Shown piece after piece: positions 33,542-42,676 of a stretch of 64,000 nucleotides of DNA; positions within the stretch are counted from its first letter, which is position 1; every line of letters begins with the position of its first letter. Origin of the DNA: Sulfurimonas sp. (GTDB taxonomy: Bacteria; Campylobacterota; Campylobacteria; Campylobacterales; Sulfurimonadaceae). A program made the position numbers and the translations under genes. A model generated the notes under the pieces. It had not been told where the DNA came from. It did not search any database and worked only from the letters and a program-made list of their open reading frames with translations. The stretch spans positions 1 to 64,000 of the forward strand of contig NZ_JAQTLY010000012.1 in the NCBI RefSeq assembly GCF_028714655.1, read 5' to 3'.

Positions 33542-33569
33542 CCCCATCCTTGCCAAAAAAAAGGCAAAA
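33542..33569. repeat. 28-base inverted copy of 32251-32278, within the 33358-33850 gap
   Basis: This 28-base sequence exactly matches the reverse complement of 32251-32278. The 493-base gap around it has no believable gene: a 105-residue frame from 33352 crosses only repeats. The gap also holds hairpins AGAGGG/CCCTCT (about 33420-33440) and CTTTC..GAAAG (about 33630-33660), the terminator at 33565-33600 and the repeat at 33755-33845. Confidence 0.8.
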
Positions 33570-33600
33570 AAAAAGGGTTAAAGCCGAAGCTTTAACCCTT
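33565..33600 (-). terminator. Strong intrinsic terminator (leftward)
   Basis: On the reverse strand AAGGGTTAAAGC and GCTTTAACCCTT form a perfect 12-base-pair stem with a TTCG loop, followed by a run of T. It is placed to stop transcription from the phosphatase gene 250 bases upstream. Confidence 0.8.
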
Positions 33601-33754
33601 ACTTCAAGTAGTCCGGTAGTTAATCAGACAGGCTTTCCTTTGTTCCCAAACAAAGAAAGTATATCATAAAAAAATCAATAAACATATACAGATTTTTAAG
33701 AGTTGAAATATCTTTAGTAATCTCTTTGCTTAATTATTTTTAGGTTTTTCATTC

Positions 33755-33845
33755 AATTGAAACCTCTGATTAAATTATAGATTGCCACGAGCTAAAGCTT
33801 TCGCAATGACAGTCATTGCGAGGCTTTTAAAAGCCTCAGCAGTCT
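33755..33845. repeat. Composite repeat: terminal arm joined to 'HCEEQSDAA' core
   Basis: The outer arm AATTGAAACCTCTGATTAAAT is identical to that of the element at 34507, but the interior is the ATTGCC...GCAATGAC repeat instead of the ATTCCAA...TTGGAAT repeat. Hairpins TCGCAATGAC/GTCATTGCGA and GGCTTTTAAAAGCC follow. It ends 6 bases before the phosphatase stop. Confidence 0.75.
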
Positions 33846-33850
33846 AAAAT

Positions 33851-34477
33851 TTATTTATTCATAGATTGTAATTGATTTATAGTCGCTTCTTCGCCGACTC
33901 TTCTTGGTTTATAGTTCATCAAAAAGTCGCCTTTGCTTTCTCCGTCGGCAAAACTGCTTTTGTATCCAAAGCCTTGAACTATAAATCTAGTTTTTTCTCT
34001 AGCATCTCTATTGCTCCAATTTTCATACTCTATTCGATAAATTGCGCTGTATATTTCTGCTCTGCCTACTCCATGGTAGCAATGCACAAGAATCGGGTAG
34101 TTGGCACTATTGTCTAAAACATTAAAAAATTTGCTTAATGTCTCTTTTGTCGGGGTTTGAGTTGATGGGATATTTATATGAACTACATCTGCATTGTATT
34201 TTTGATTGTATTTTTTTACGGCATTCTCTTCTTTATCTATATTTTCTTGTTTATCCGAATTTAGGGTATCTTGCAGAGTGGGATTTTGTAAATCAATAAC
34301 CGTTTTAATCTTATACTCTTTTAAATACCAGCCTAATTTATCAGGATTAATCAAGCCTGATTTATAAACTTTATCTTTGCTTATTTCTTCAAATCCGTAA
34401 TTATAGTTTTCATGCCATACATAATATGCACTGACAGCTAAAACTATTGCGCCAAAAAGTTTTAAAATTTTTTTCAT
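33851..34477 (-). CDS. Membrane-anchored dual-specificity/tyrosine phosphatase-like protein
   Basis: The protein has 208 residues from ATG 34477, with AGG upstream. The longer frame from 34549 starts inside a palindromic repeat and is rejected. Residues about 4-20 form an N-terminal membrane anchor, so the domain should face the periplasm. The cysteine phosphatase signature HCYHGVGR places the nucleophile at Cys133 and the arginine at Arg139 (CX5R). DLQNPT may supply the general acid. The substrate is unknown; protein tyrosine or inositol/lipid phosphate are options. The gene lies between two copies of the same repeat arm, separately from any operon. Confidence 0.8.
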   Translation of the reverse strand: MKKILKLFGAIVLAVSAYYVWHENYNYGFEEISKDKVYKSGLINPDKLGWYLKEYKIKTVIDLQNPTLQDTLNSDKQENIDKEENAVKKYNQKYNADVVHINIPSTQTPTKETLSKFFNVLDNSANYPILVHCYHGVGRAEIYSAIYRIEYENWSNRDAREKTRFIVQGFGYKSSFADGESKGDFLMNYKPRRVGEEATINQLQSMNK

Positions 34478-34506
34478 TAATTTACCTAAGTTGGCATTTG
34501 AAAGAT

Positions 34507-34650
34507 AATTGAAACCTCTGATTAAATCATAAACTAGATTCCAAGTCAAGCTTGGAATGACGAACTACCCGTCACCTTGAACTTGTACCGCAAGGGTATT
34601 TCCTTTGGTCATTCAGGGTCTAATTCCATAATTGTTCAGAGGGTTTAATT
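34507..34650. repeat. 144-base palindromic element with terminal inverted repeats (copy 2)
   Basis: Like 32307-32448, it starts AATTGAAACCTCTGA and ends TTCAGAGGGTTTAATT. The right arm contains the 25-base palindrome at 34586-34610. The two copies differ at a few bases only. It lies between the phosphatase start and the acs end. Confidence 0.78.
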
Positions 34651-34672
34651 ATATCGAAGATTTGCGGTATGC

Positions 34673-34700
34673 AACTCCTACCCGATAGAGGGTAGAAGTT
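34673..34700 (-). terminator. Hairpin downstream of acs
   Basis: AACTTCTACCC and GGGTAGGAGTT on the reverse strand form an 11-base stem with one G-T wobble, 7 bases after the acs stop. There is no T-run, so it may be a terminator needing Rho or an mRNA 3' end stabiliser. Confidence 0.45.
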
Positions 34701-34707
34701 ACGATTT

Positions 34708-36654
34708 CTATTTTTTAATCATAGACTCTATTTTTTCAACTATGCTCGGATCTTCAAGAGTTGAAATATCTTGAGTAATTGCTTCGCCTTTTGCGATTGA
34801 GCGAAGGATGCGTCTCATAATCTTACCTGAACGAGTTTTCGGTAAGCCTGGAACGAACACTACATCATCACAAAGAGCGATATTTCCTATCTCTTTTTGG
34901 ATAACTTTGTTGATAGCTTTTACCTCTTCGACTTCATCTGCTACGCCGTTGTCTGATTTTAAAACGATGTAAGCAAAGATGCCTTCGCCTTTTATCTCAT
35001 GCGGTTTGCCGACAACTGCAACTTCAGCTACATTCGGATGTTTTTTAACGGCTGCTTCAACTTCAGCCGTACCCATTCTGTGACCTGAAACATTGATAAC
35101 ATCATCTGTTCTTCCCGTGATTGTGATGTAGCCCTCTTCATCATAGATAGCGCCGTCACCCGTAAAGTAAACAGGTTTGCCCTCTTTTTTTACATCTCCG
35201 AAGTAAGATTTTACAAATCTCTCTTTATCTCCCCAGATATTTCTTATCATTGACGGCCAAGGGCGAGTTACACACATAAGACCTTTTTCGCCGACTTCAG
35301 CTTTAACGCCGTTTTCATCTAAAATCTCAGCCATAATTCCAGGAAGAGGGAATGTTGCGCATGCAGGTTTGATAGGTGTAGCACCCGGAAGAGGCGATAC
35401 GATATGTCCACCTGTTTCTGTTTGCCAGTAAGTATCTACTATTGCGCATTTGCCACCGCCGATAGCTTCATAGTACCATTTCCATGCCGGCGGGTCGATT
35501 GGCTCGCCTACTGTTCCTAAAACTTTCAAGCTGGATAAATCATATTTTGCCGGTTCTGCTTCACCCATTTTGTGTAAAACACGGATAGCTGTCGGAGCAG
35601 TATAAAACTGGTTGATTTTATACTCTTCAACCATTTTCCAAGGTCTTCCCGCATCAGGGTAAGTCGGAACTCCCTCAAACATAATAGTTGTCGCACCCAT
35701 TGCAAGAGGCCCGTAAACTATGTAAGTGTGTCCCGTAATCCAGCCTACATCGGCAGTACACCAGTAAGTATCGTTCTCTTTTACATCAAATACCCACTCC
35801 ATCGTCATTTGCGCCCAAAGGATATATCCTGCTTGGTTGTGCTGAACGCCTTTTGGTTTGCCTGTGCTTCCTGAAGTATAGAGCAAGAAAAGAGGATCTT
35901 CTGCATCCATAACTTCCGGCTCACAAATAACGCCTTGATGTTTGATAAGCTCGTTGTAAGAGTAGTCTCTTCCTGCAACCCAAGTAACATCTTCGCCGTT
36001 TCTCTCAACAACCAAAACTTTTTTAACAGGAGTTTCGCCCTTTAGAGCATCATCTACCACCGGCTTTAACATATAAGGTTTATCTTTTCTGTAAGCGCCG
36101 TCTGCCGTAATAACCACTCTTACCTCAGCATCGATGATTCTGTCTTTTAGTGCCTCAGCCGAGAATCCGCCAAATACGATAGAGTGGATAGCACCGATTC
36201 TAGCACACGCTAGCATCGCATAAGCCGCTTCTGGAATCATCGGCATATAGATAACGACACGATCGCCTTTTTTAACGCCAAACTCATTTTTGAGCAGGTT
36301 TGCAAATCTGTTTACATTGTAGTAAAGTTCTAAGTATGTAATAATCTGCTTATCGCCTCTGTCGCCCTCGAAAATAATCGCGGCTTTGTTTTTACGGCTA
36401 TTTAAGTGTCTGTCGATACACTGAACGGAAACATTTAACTTTCCGCCCTCAAACCACTTTACAAACGGTGCGTTACTCTCATCAAGTACATTGGTAAAAG
36501 GTACCATCCATTCAAGCTTCTCTTTTGCGTAACTTCCCCAAAAACCCTCATAATCTCTCATCGCAAAATCTTGCAACTCTTGATACTCACACATATTTTT
36601 TATTCTAGCATTTTTGCTAAACTCTCTATTTGGTTTAAAAACTTCTCTGTTCAT
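34708..36654 (-). CDS. acs: Acetyl-CoA synthetase
   Basis: The enzyme activates acetate to acetyl-CoA through acetyl-AMP. The 648-residue protein has the AMP-binding motif [21 protein letters not shown]-like [28 protein letters not shown] and the C-terminal [11 protein letters not shown] with the acetylatable lysine. Full family length. It is the last gene of a leftward module with a DnaQ-like exonuclease (1-base overlap), a CBS protein, ActP, DUF485 and a porin, which fits an acetate uptake and use regulon. Confidence 0.96.
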   Translation of the reverse strand: MNREVFKPNREFSKNARIKNMCEYQELQDFAMRDYEGFWGSYAKEKLEWMVPFTNVLDESNAPFVKWFEGGKLNVSVQCIDRHLNSRKNKAAIIFEGDRGDKQIITYLELYYNVNRFANLLKNEFGVKKGDRVVIYMPMIPEAAYAMLACARIGAIHSIVFGGFSAEALKDRIIDAEVRVVITADGAYRKDKPYMLKPVVDDALKGETPVKKVLVVERNGEDVTWVAGRDYSYNELIKHQGVICEPEVMDAEDPLFLLYTSGSTGKPKGVQHNQAGYILWAQMTMEWVFDVKENDTYWCTADVGWITGHTYIVYGPLAMGATTIMFEGVPTYPDAGRPWKMVEEYKINQFYTAPTAIRVLHKMGEAEPAKYDLSSLKVLGTVGEPIDPPAWKWYYEAIGGGKCAIVDTYWQTETGGHIVSPLPGATPIKPACATFPLPGIMAEILDENGVKAEVGEKGLMCVTRPWPSMIRNIWGDKERFVKSYFGDVKKEGKPVYFTGDGAIYDEEGYITITGRTDDVINVSGHRMGTAEVEAAVKKHPNVAEVAVVGKPHEIKGEGIFAYIVLKSDNGVADEVEEVKAINKVIQKEIGNIALCDDVVFVPGLPKTRSGKIMRRILRSIAKGEAITQDISTLEDPSIVEKIESMIKK

Positions 36655-37271
36655 TATTCTTTTCCTTTGGTTAATTTTAAGTATATCATAGCCGTCATGA
36701 TTGCATCATTTACGGCATTGTGTACTCCCATATTGGGAATACCGCAGTTTTTTAAGATTGTATCAAACCGTAAATCAATATTTCCTTGCGGAATCAGTGA
36801 AATGGTTTTATCAAAGTATATTTCTGAAACTTCAATCATTCTGTTAGGGAGTGTTATTCCAAGGAGCGGTTTTGTGTATTTGTTTATCATACTCACATCA
36901 AACTCCAAATAATACCCTATAAGTGGTCTTGAACCCACAAAATTTAAAAACTCTACAATGCCCTCCTTTGTTGTTTTTGCATTTATCAAATCAAACGGAC
37001 GAATCCCGTGAATCTTAATACTTTTTGAACTTATCTCTTTTGAATTTTGTAAAAAAACTTCAAAAGTTTGAGATGTTAAGATTTTGTTATCTTTTATTTT
37101 TACGGCTCCGATGGAGAGTATCTCATCCTCTTTTGGATTTAATCCCGTGGTCTCCGTATCAAAGACGACATACTCTCCGCTTAAATCTTTCTCAAACAAA
37201 AATTCAAAATTTTTATCTTTGAGTTTTTTACGGTTTGAGCCGGACTTAAACTTGGATATAAAATCAAACAT
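36654..37271 (-). CDS. DnaQ-like 3'-5' exonuclease
   Basis: The 205-residue protein is a DEDDh exonuclease: FDTETTG (D-x-E), GYYLEFDVS (second Asp) and HNAVNDA (His and last Asp). It resembles the polymerase III epsilon subunit but sits in the acetate module between a CBS/nucleotidyltransferase gene (2 bases) and acs (1-base overlap). Similar exonuclease plus DUF294 pairs beside actP or acs are known in Gammaproteobacteria; their role there is not settled. Its substrate could be a nucleotide messenger or RNA as well as DNA. Confidence 0.85.
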   Translation of the reverse strand: MFDFISKFKSGSNRKKLKDKNFEFLFEKDLSGEYVVFDTETTGLNPKEDEILSIGAVKIKDNKILTSQTFEVFLQNSKEISSKSIKIHGIRPFDLINAKTTKEGIVEFLNFVGSRPLIGYYLEFDVSMINKYTKPLLGITLPNRMIEVSEIYFDKTISLIPQGNIDLRFDTILKNCGIPNMGVHNAVNDAIMTAMIYLKLTKGKE

Positions 37272-37273
37272 CT

Positions 37274-39088
37274 CTAAACTACCATATTTAGATGAAAGTG
37301 AAAACTCATAAATTTTTTAAATTTATTTATGATTTTAAAACTGTCTTTTAGCAAATCTCTTTGATTTTTCTCTAAATTTCTAGGATTTATATAGTTTGCT
37401 TCATCTATGGTTTTTGCTTCCAACATCGCTTTTAGTCTTATGGAGCTGAGCGTGTCAAAACTCTCTATAAGTTCGGTAGCAAATGTTTTATCGATTACTC
37501 CGAGATTGTTTAGCTCTTTGATTCTCTCTATGGTGTTTGTCGCTTTTATCTCATACTGAAGCGAGAGTGTTCTTACTCCGTGAACTAGAGCGAAAATCCC
37601 TCCTTTTTTTAAATCAAGTCTGTTGTTATACTCTTTTTCAAGAACAAAACCTGAAAATAGAGAGAGCGGCGTTTCAAAGTTCAGCACCGCTTTTGCGATA
37701 TGAGCCAAAACATCGTCTCTTGAGTGAAAACTGCTATGAAGATATGTCGTCAGTTCATCAAGAAGCGTACAATCTCCGGCAACACATTTTGCATCTAAAA
37801 AAATACTTAGATTTTGAACGCTTTCATCGCTCATATCGTATGTCCACTTCTCGATTAGTTCTTTGTATGAGCTTGAATTTCTGCGCCAAAACTCATTGCT
37901 GACCATTACACCGCCGTTGCATTTTGGAAATCCAAGCTCTAGCAGATATGAGTTTAACTTTATCATAGGCTCGACAAAAAGCTCTGCATCCACACCGTTT
38001 TTAATGATAAGAGCATTATCCTGATCGCTTCTTAGCGTCTGTTCTTCTCTGCCTTCGCTGCCCATAACTATAAGAGCACATTTGTCTCTTAACTCTTCGC
38101 ACACGCACATCTCGAAAACTTTTTTATACACTTTGTAGTTTAGAGTTGCGATAAGTTTTGTAATGTATCTTACTTTAACGCCTTTTGCGCGAAGTGTGAC
38201 GATAAGGTTTCTAAAATCCTTTTCAATAGCTTTTAAATCATCAAAATTTGAGGCTTTGTCTATCTGAACGGCAACAAGATGCGAATGGCTGGCAAAGTAG
38301 CTAAGCAGATCCAACTGCTCTAATACGCCTACGATTTTTTCGTTTTCCTGTACTACGACTCTTTTTATAGCATTGTGCGTCATAAGCAGAAGTGCGTTAA
38401 ATAAAAAGTCGTTTATATCTATGGTTATAAGATTTTTTGATGCAATTGTCGAGATTTTTTTGCTTGTGTCGTTATCTCCTAGAAGAACTCTCTCCCTTAG
38501 GTTTGTATCCGTTACAATCGAGTACCCATCGGACTCTTTTACTATAATGACTTTTGCTCTTAGCTTTTGCTGTTTTTTTAGAGCTTCATATATGCTCTCA
38601 TCTGCATCTACCACGCAAGCCGTATGCAGAAATATATCCGAGACTTTTGAGATAAGAAACGGGGATAAATCACTCTGCTGGTCATACTCTTTTAACTGTT
38701 GATGGCGGGTTATAAAATCTTGTAAAAAGTAGCCCTGTACTTTTTTGTCCTGCATCAAATCAAGAAAATCATCTTTTTTTATCTCATAACAGATAAGATC
38801 TTCATCTACGATAAATTTGGCTTTTGTTTTTCCGTAGATGAGTGCATCTGCATCAAAACTGTCGCCTGAGCCGTAGACATTATGAATCTCATCATCTATA
38901 TACTCTGTAACCGAACCTTTGATAATGATGTAAAAAGCGATTGAGAAGATTGTAGGAGAGATGAGGAGTGTGCCGTTTGGATAGTAAGCAATGTCAATTT
39001 TGCTCATTAGATTATCCATGGTTGTCGAACTTAGAAGCTCAAACGGATGAATAGACTCAATAAGTTTTCTTTGATCTTGTATGCTCAC
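37274..39088 (-). CDS. cNMP-binding / CBS / DUF294 nucleotidyltransferase protein
   Basis: From GTG 39088, preceded on the reverse strand by AAGGA 7-8 bases away, the protein has 604 residues; the frame from 39151 would begin in a hairpin. Domains in order are a cyclic-nucleotide-binding-like domain (about 15-120), a CBS pair (about 150-265), a DUF294 nucleotidyltransferase with MGSEGREEQTLRSDQDNA, and a C-terminal DUF294 helical domain. The catalytic pattern resembles GlnD-type uridylyltransferases, and the CBS pair may sense adenine nucleotides. It sits between actP and the exonuclease and probably tunes acetate metabolism, by inference from context only. Confidence 0.83.
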   Translation of the reverse strand: MSIQDQRKLIESIHPFELLSSTTMDNLMSKIDIAYYPNGTLLISPTIFSIAFYIIIKGSVTEYIDDEIHNVYGSGDSFDADALIYGKTKAKFIVDEDLICYEIKKDDFLDLMQDKKVQGYFLQDFITRHQQLKEYDQQSDLSPFLISKVSDIFLHTACVVDADESIYEALKKQQKLRAKVIIVKESDGYSIVTDTNLRERVLLGDNDTSKKISTIASKNLITIDINDFLFNALLLMTHNAIKRVVVQENEKIVGVLEQLDLLSYFASHSHLVAVQIDKASNFDDLKAIEKDFRNLIVTLRAKGVKVRYITKLIATLNYKVYKKVFEMCVCEELRDKCALIVMGSEGREEQTLRSDQDNALIIKNGVDAELFVEPMIKLNSYLLELGFPKCNGGVMVSNEFWRRNSSSYKELIEKWTYDMSDESVQNLSIFLDAKCVAGDCTLLDELTTYLHSSFHSRDDVLAHIAKAVLNFETPLSLFSGFVLEKEYNNRLDLKKGGIFALVHGVRTLSLQYEIKATNTIERIKELNNLGVIDKTFATELIESFDTLSSIRLKAMLEAKTIDEANYINPRNLEKNQRDLLKDSFKIINKFKKFMSFHFHLNMVV

Positions 39089-39115
39089 AAAAAATATCCT
39101 TAATTCGTTAAAATC

Positions 39116-39199
39116 TTTTGCATTTATGCAAAAAGCTTTAGGGGTTTGCAAAGGACACTAGTGTCCTTGCCACTAAAACGGGCTTTGCTCGTTTTAGTG
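39116..39199. other. Hairpin cluster between actP and the DUF294 gene
   Basis: Three palindromes lie in the 130-base gap: TTTTGCAT/ATGCAAAA (39117-39134), AAGGACACTAGTGTCCTT (39151-39168) and CACTAAAACG/CGTTTTAGTG (39171-39199). They could attenuate or process the operon mRNA. The middle one resembles the core hairpin of the repeats at 281 and 57686. Confidence 0.6.
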
Positions 39200-39218
39200 C
39201 GTAACATCAGATGTAAGG

Positions 39219-40883
39219 TTAATGACTAGATGCACCCTCTGCACCGATACCTGTTTGCGCTCTGATAAACTGAGCGTCAAATAGTTCTTGTTCCTCTTTT
39301 GCACTCTCAGATTTATCGGTAATCGAGAAGAACCATGTACCGACAAACGCAAGCGTTACAGAGAAAAGTGCCGGATATTCATAAGGAAATATTGCCGTTT
39401 TGTTTCCAAGTATACTTACCCATACAACAGGGCTTAAGATCACAAGCAGTACCGCACTTCCAAGACCTAATGCACCGCCGATAACCGCACCGCGAGTCGT
39501 GAGCTTTCTCCAATACATTGAAAGAACAAGTATAGGGAAGTTTGCAGATGCCGCAATAGCAAAAGCAAGACCGACGACAAACGCAATGTTTTGGTTTTCA
39601 AATGCAATACCGACAATGATAGCAATTATACCAAGACCGACAGTAGCTATTTTTGAAACTCTCATTTCCGTCATTGAATCTACTCTGCCTTTTCTAAATA
39701 CCGAAGCATAAAGGTCGTGAGAGATTGCTGAAGCACCTGCAAGTGTAAGACCTGAAACAACAGCTAAAATAGTGGCAAATGCAACTGCCGAGATAAATCC
39801 TAAGAAGAAGTCGCCGCCTACTGCATGACTTAAGTGAATTGCAGCCATATTGCTTCCGCCTAAAATCGGATAACCGCCGCTTGCCGCATGTTTGATAGCA
39901 TCCAAATACTCAGGTTTTTGAAATACCATAACGATAGCACCGAAACCGATGATAAAAGTTAGAATATAGAAATATCCGATAAATCCTGTTGCATAAAAAA
40001 CTGACTTACGAGCCTCTTTTGCATCGCTTACCGTAAAAAATCTCATCAAAATATGTGGAAGACCCGCTGTACCGAACATTAGTGCAATAGCAAGTGAAAT
40101 CGCTGATACAGGGTCACTTACAAGTCCGCCCGGACTCATAATTTTATCACCTTTAAGCTCTGTTGCATGAGTAAAGAGTGCACCGAAACTAAAATCATAG
40201 TGAGCCATAACAGCGATTGCCATAAATGAAGCACCGGAGAGCAGTAAAAATGCTTTAATGATTTGAACCCAAGTAGTTGCCAGCATACCGCCAAATACAA
40301 CATAAAGTATCATTAAAACACCGACCAATACAACTGCCATCTCATATGAAAGTCCAAATAGAAGCTGGATAAGTTTTCCGCTTCCTACCATTTGTGCGAT
40401 TAGATATAAAATAACCGTTGCAATAGAACCTGAAGCAGCTAGTGTACGGATAGGTGTTTGCTTAAGTCTGTACGAAGCAACATCGGCAAAAGTATATTTG
40501 CCTAAGTTTCTAAGCGGCTCTGCAATAAGAAAAAGGATTACCGGCCAGCCTACTAAAAACCCGATAGAGTAGATAAGACCATCGTAACCTTTCATATAAA
40601 CAAGACCTGATATCCCTAAAAACGAAGCAGCCGACATATAATCGCCCGCAATCGCCATACCATTTTGAAAACCGGTGATTCCTCCGCCTGCCGTGTAGAA
40701 ATCTTTTGCACTTTTAGTCTTTTTTGCAGCCCAGTAAGTGATACCTAGAGTTGCTCCGACAAAGATTAAAAACATTACAATCGCAGACATATTAAGCGGC
40801 TGTTTTTCAACTTGACCCGAGAGTGCATCGGCTGCAAAAATTGCTCCCGTTGCAAGGATTAAAAAAGTGAGTATTCTATGCAT
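39219..40883 (-). CDS. actP: Cation/acetate symporter (sodium:solute symporter family)
   Basis: The 554-residue protein has an N-terminal signal-like helix and 12-13 further membrane segments. Family motifs are visible: [28 protein letters not shown] near the first periplasmic half, [15 protein letters not shown], and [10 protein letters not shown]. It should import acetate with a cation. It begins at the stop of the DUF485 gene (1-base overlap), the usual actP partner. Confidence 0.95.
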   Translation of the reverse strand: MHRILTFLILATGAIFAADALSGQVEKQPLNMSAIVMFLIFVGATLGITYWAAKKTKSAKDFYTAGGGITGFQNGMAIAGDYMSAASFLGISGLVYMKGYDGLIYSIGFLVGWPVILFLIAEPLRNLGKYTFADVASYRLKQTPIRTLAASGSIATVILYLIAQMVGSGKLIQLLFGLSYEMAVVLVGVLMILYVVFGGMLATTWVQIIKAFLLLSGASFMAIAVMAHYDFSFGALFTHATELKGDKIMSPGGLVSDPVSAISLAIALMFGTAGLPHILMRFFTVSDAKEARKSVFYATGFIGYFYILTFIIGFGAIVMVFQKPEYLDAIKHAASGGYPILGGSNMAAIHLSHAVGGDFFLGFISAVAFATILAVVSGLTLAGASAISHDLYASVFRKGRVDSMTEMRVSKIATVGLGIIAIIVGIAFENQNIAFVVGLAFAIAASANFPILVLSMYWRKLTTRGAVIGGALGLGSAVLLVILSPVVWVSILGNKTAIFPYEYPALFSVTLAFVGTWFFSITDKSESAKEEQELFDAQFIRAQTGIGAEGASSH

Positions 40884-41197
40884 TAATGTTCCTTGATTGA
40901 GTTTTTGACGCTGTTTGAGAGATCATCAAATTCGCCGTTTGCTCTTTTTGTATAGATACCCGTAAGCACAATTGCAAAAATAATGATGCCCATGCCTACC
41001 GGAATGCCGATAGTCGTAACAGAACCGCTAGAGAGAGGCGTTCCCAAGAAAGACGGGTTAAACGCAATCAATAGTATAAATAGAAAGTAGACCGCAAGCA
41101 TCATAATCGATAGCTTTACGGCAAAGCTGTTTCTCGTAGAGATAAGCTTTTGGTAGTCAGGATTTGACTTTATCTTTTCAACAGTCTCTTTGTTCAT
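40883..41197 (-). CDS. DUF485 membrane protein (YjcH-like)
   Basis: The 104-residue protein has two membrane helices (about residues 27-48 and 66-87) and the [26 protein letters not shown]-type start of DUF485 proteins, here [11 protein letters not shown]. These small proteins accompany ActP across proteobacteria. It lies 11 bases after the porin stop, so porin, DUF485 and actP form one operon. Confidence 0.9.
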   Translation of the reverse strand: MNKETVEKIKSNPDYQKLISTRNSFAVKLSIMMLAVYFLFILLIAFNPSFLGTPLSSGSVTTIGIPVGMGIIIFAIVLTGIYTKRANGEFDDLSNSVKNSIKEH

Positions 41198-41208
41198 CTT
41201 TAATTTCC

Positions 41209-42552
41209 TTAAAAATTATAGTTAGCGATAAATCTGTATTCATCCCAACTTGTAGTTGCACCTGCTGCATTTACATTGAAGTCGTTTGCATAGTTTGCAC
41301 GAAGACGAAGCTGTAAGTTTTTAACTATGCTTGGATTGTAGATAATGTCAAAACCGCTCTCGCTTGCATCATTGTATGTGTAACCGTTGTAATTCGCCAT
41401 ATCAAATTTTGCATAGTAGACAGTTGCTACAACATCTGCACCTAACTCTTTAAAATCATAAGTACCGGAGATTTTCATGGCATCCGTTCCTGCTAAGAAC
41501 ATATGACGGGTAACCATACCTTGTGTAAAAGCCGGCATACCGCCCCATGGAGATATGATTGCGTTTTGAGCGGCAGTATCTGTTGAGCTGTTTTCTCCCG
41601 TTTGAGAGTATGCAATCGAAGCAGTAAAGTTTTGAATTTTTGCATCAAATTTTGCAGCCCAGTAGAAGCTGTCGATTTTCCCCATTAAATCATCGCCTAT
41701 CTTATCTTCTTTAATCATTTGAACCGATAGAGAAGGTTTAACCATATCCGTAACTAAACATTTCCATGCAAAATCAGCCTGTCCGTATACAGTGTTCATA
41801 ATATCGTGAGCGTAATAGTCCCAAAGCTGAACTTTTAAAGTTTTATCCATTGCGTAAGTTGCAGAGAGAATTGATACACCGTCAGTTGATTTATTAACTG
41901 CATATGTTCCCATATTTGTAAATTCGCCTACTTGGTTTCTTGAGTCATGTGCCGAGTAACCTGCTGTTTCAGATAATATACCGCTTGTATAAGCACGACC
42001 GAATGTACCTTGTGCAAATTTAGTTACATGAGCAGCCGTAAGAGTAGTGTTAGCTATGTCTTTGTTTGTAAGAACATATGCTTCAAATAAGTTCGGCAGC
42101 ATTCTGGCATCATCGCTTCCAAGCATTGGAGTGTCAAGTTTCTGACGACCTGCTTTAAATGTCGTGTTTGCCGCTTTGTATTGGATAAAAGCTTCTCCAA
42201 GCATAGAGTAGTTTTCATTGTTTTTTCCAAGAAGAGTCGGGTCTACTTGCGTATAGTCAGTTTTAGGACTATCATTTAAGAACCCGTTTGTAGTATAAAA
42301 CGCAGCTCCAAAGCTCAGCCCTTTATAATCAGCCGTCTCATACTTTAAATAACCGCCTACCGCATTTGCAGAACGAGTATAATCATTTAAAGCAGGATTG
42401 CTGTAATCCATAGTTCTAGAGATACTAAACTCTCTTATCTGTCCACTTGCTTTGCCTTGTGCAAACATACCGTTTAAATCTTCCGCCGCATTAACATTTA
42501 ATGAACCGAGAAGACCAATCGTAACCGTACTTAATATCAATTTTTTATTCAT
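41209..42552 (-). CDS. Outer-membrane porin (OprD-like)
   Basis: From ATG 42552, preceded by AGGGG, the protein has 447 residues with a signal peptide (about 1-22, ending NVNA before AED). Alternating beta-strand pattern, GRQKLDTPMLGSDDARMLPNLFEAY and the terminal FIANYNF ending in phenylalanine are typical of OprD-family porins of Campylobacterota. It is placed directly before DUF485-actP and probably passes acetate or other small acids. A direct-repeat site lies just upstream. Confidence 0.85.
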   Translation of the reverse strand: MNKKLILSTVTIGLLGSLNVNAAEDLNGMFAQGKASGQIREFSISRTMDYSNPALNDYTRSANAVGGYLKYETADYKGLSFGAAFYTTNGFLNDSPKTDYTQVDPTLLGKNNENYSMLGEAFIQYKAANTTFKAGRQKLDTPMLGSDDARMLPNLFEAYVLTNKDIANTTLTAAHVTKFAQGTFGRAYTSGILSETAGYSAHDSRNQVGEFTNMGTYAVNKSTDGVSILSATYAMDKTLKVQLWDYYAHDIMNTVYGQADFAWKCLVTDMVKPSLSVQMIKEDKIGDDLMGKIDSFYWAAKFDAKIQNFTASIAYSQTGENSSTDTAAQNAIISPWGGMPAFTQGMVTRHMFLAGTDAMKISGTYDFKELGADVVATVYYAKFDMANYNGYTYNDASESGFDIIYNPSIVKNLQLRLRANYANDFNVNAAGATTSWDEYRFIANYNF

Positions 42553-42583
42553 CTTATTTCCCCTGTGAATTTTAAACACTCTA

Positions 42584-42617
42584 ATCCTAAAACAGAAAAA
42601 TAGCATGAACATAGCAT
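42584..42617 (-). promoter_or_regulatory. Pho-box-like direct repeat and -10 upstream of the porin
   Basis: On the reverse strand ATGCTAT-GTTC-ATGCTAT occupies 42617-42600. Ten bases later is TAGGAT at 42589-42584, giving a leader of about 25 bases. Two 7-base repeats with a 4-base gap, ending 10 bases before the -10, is the arrangement used by PhoB-type OmpR-family activators. The OmpR-type regulator gene lies immediately upstream. Confidence 0.6.
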
Positions 42618-42676
42618 TGGTAAGAAAAGTTACTTTTTGAACTTGTAGATTTGCAGATTGTGTAGAATGGTAACAG

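Noticed and set aside
33352-33669. 105-residue open frame rightward
   Set aside because: It crosses hairpins, a terminator and a repeat copy, has no ribosome site and no recognisable domain.
34478-34549. Longer N terminus of the phosphatase
   Set aside because: The extension starts in the 144-base repeat; ATG 34477 has AGG and begins the membrane anchor.
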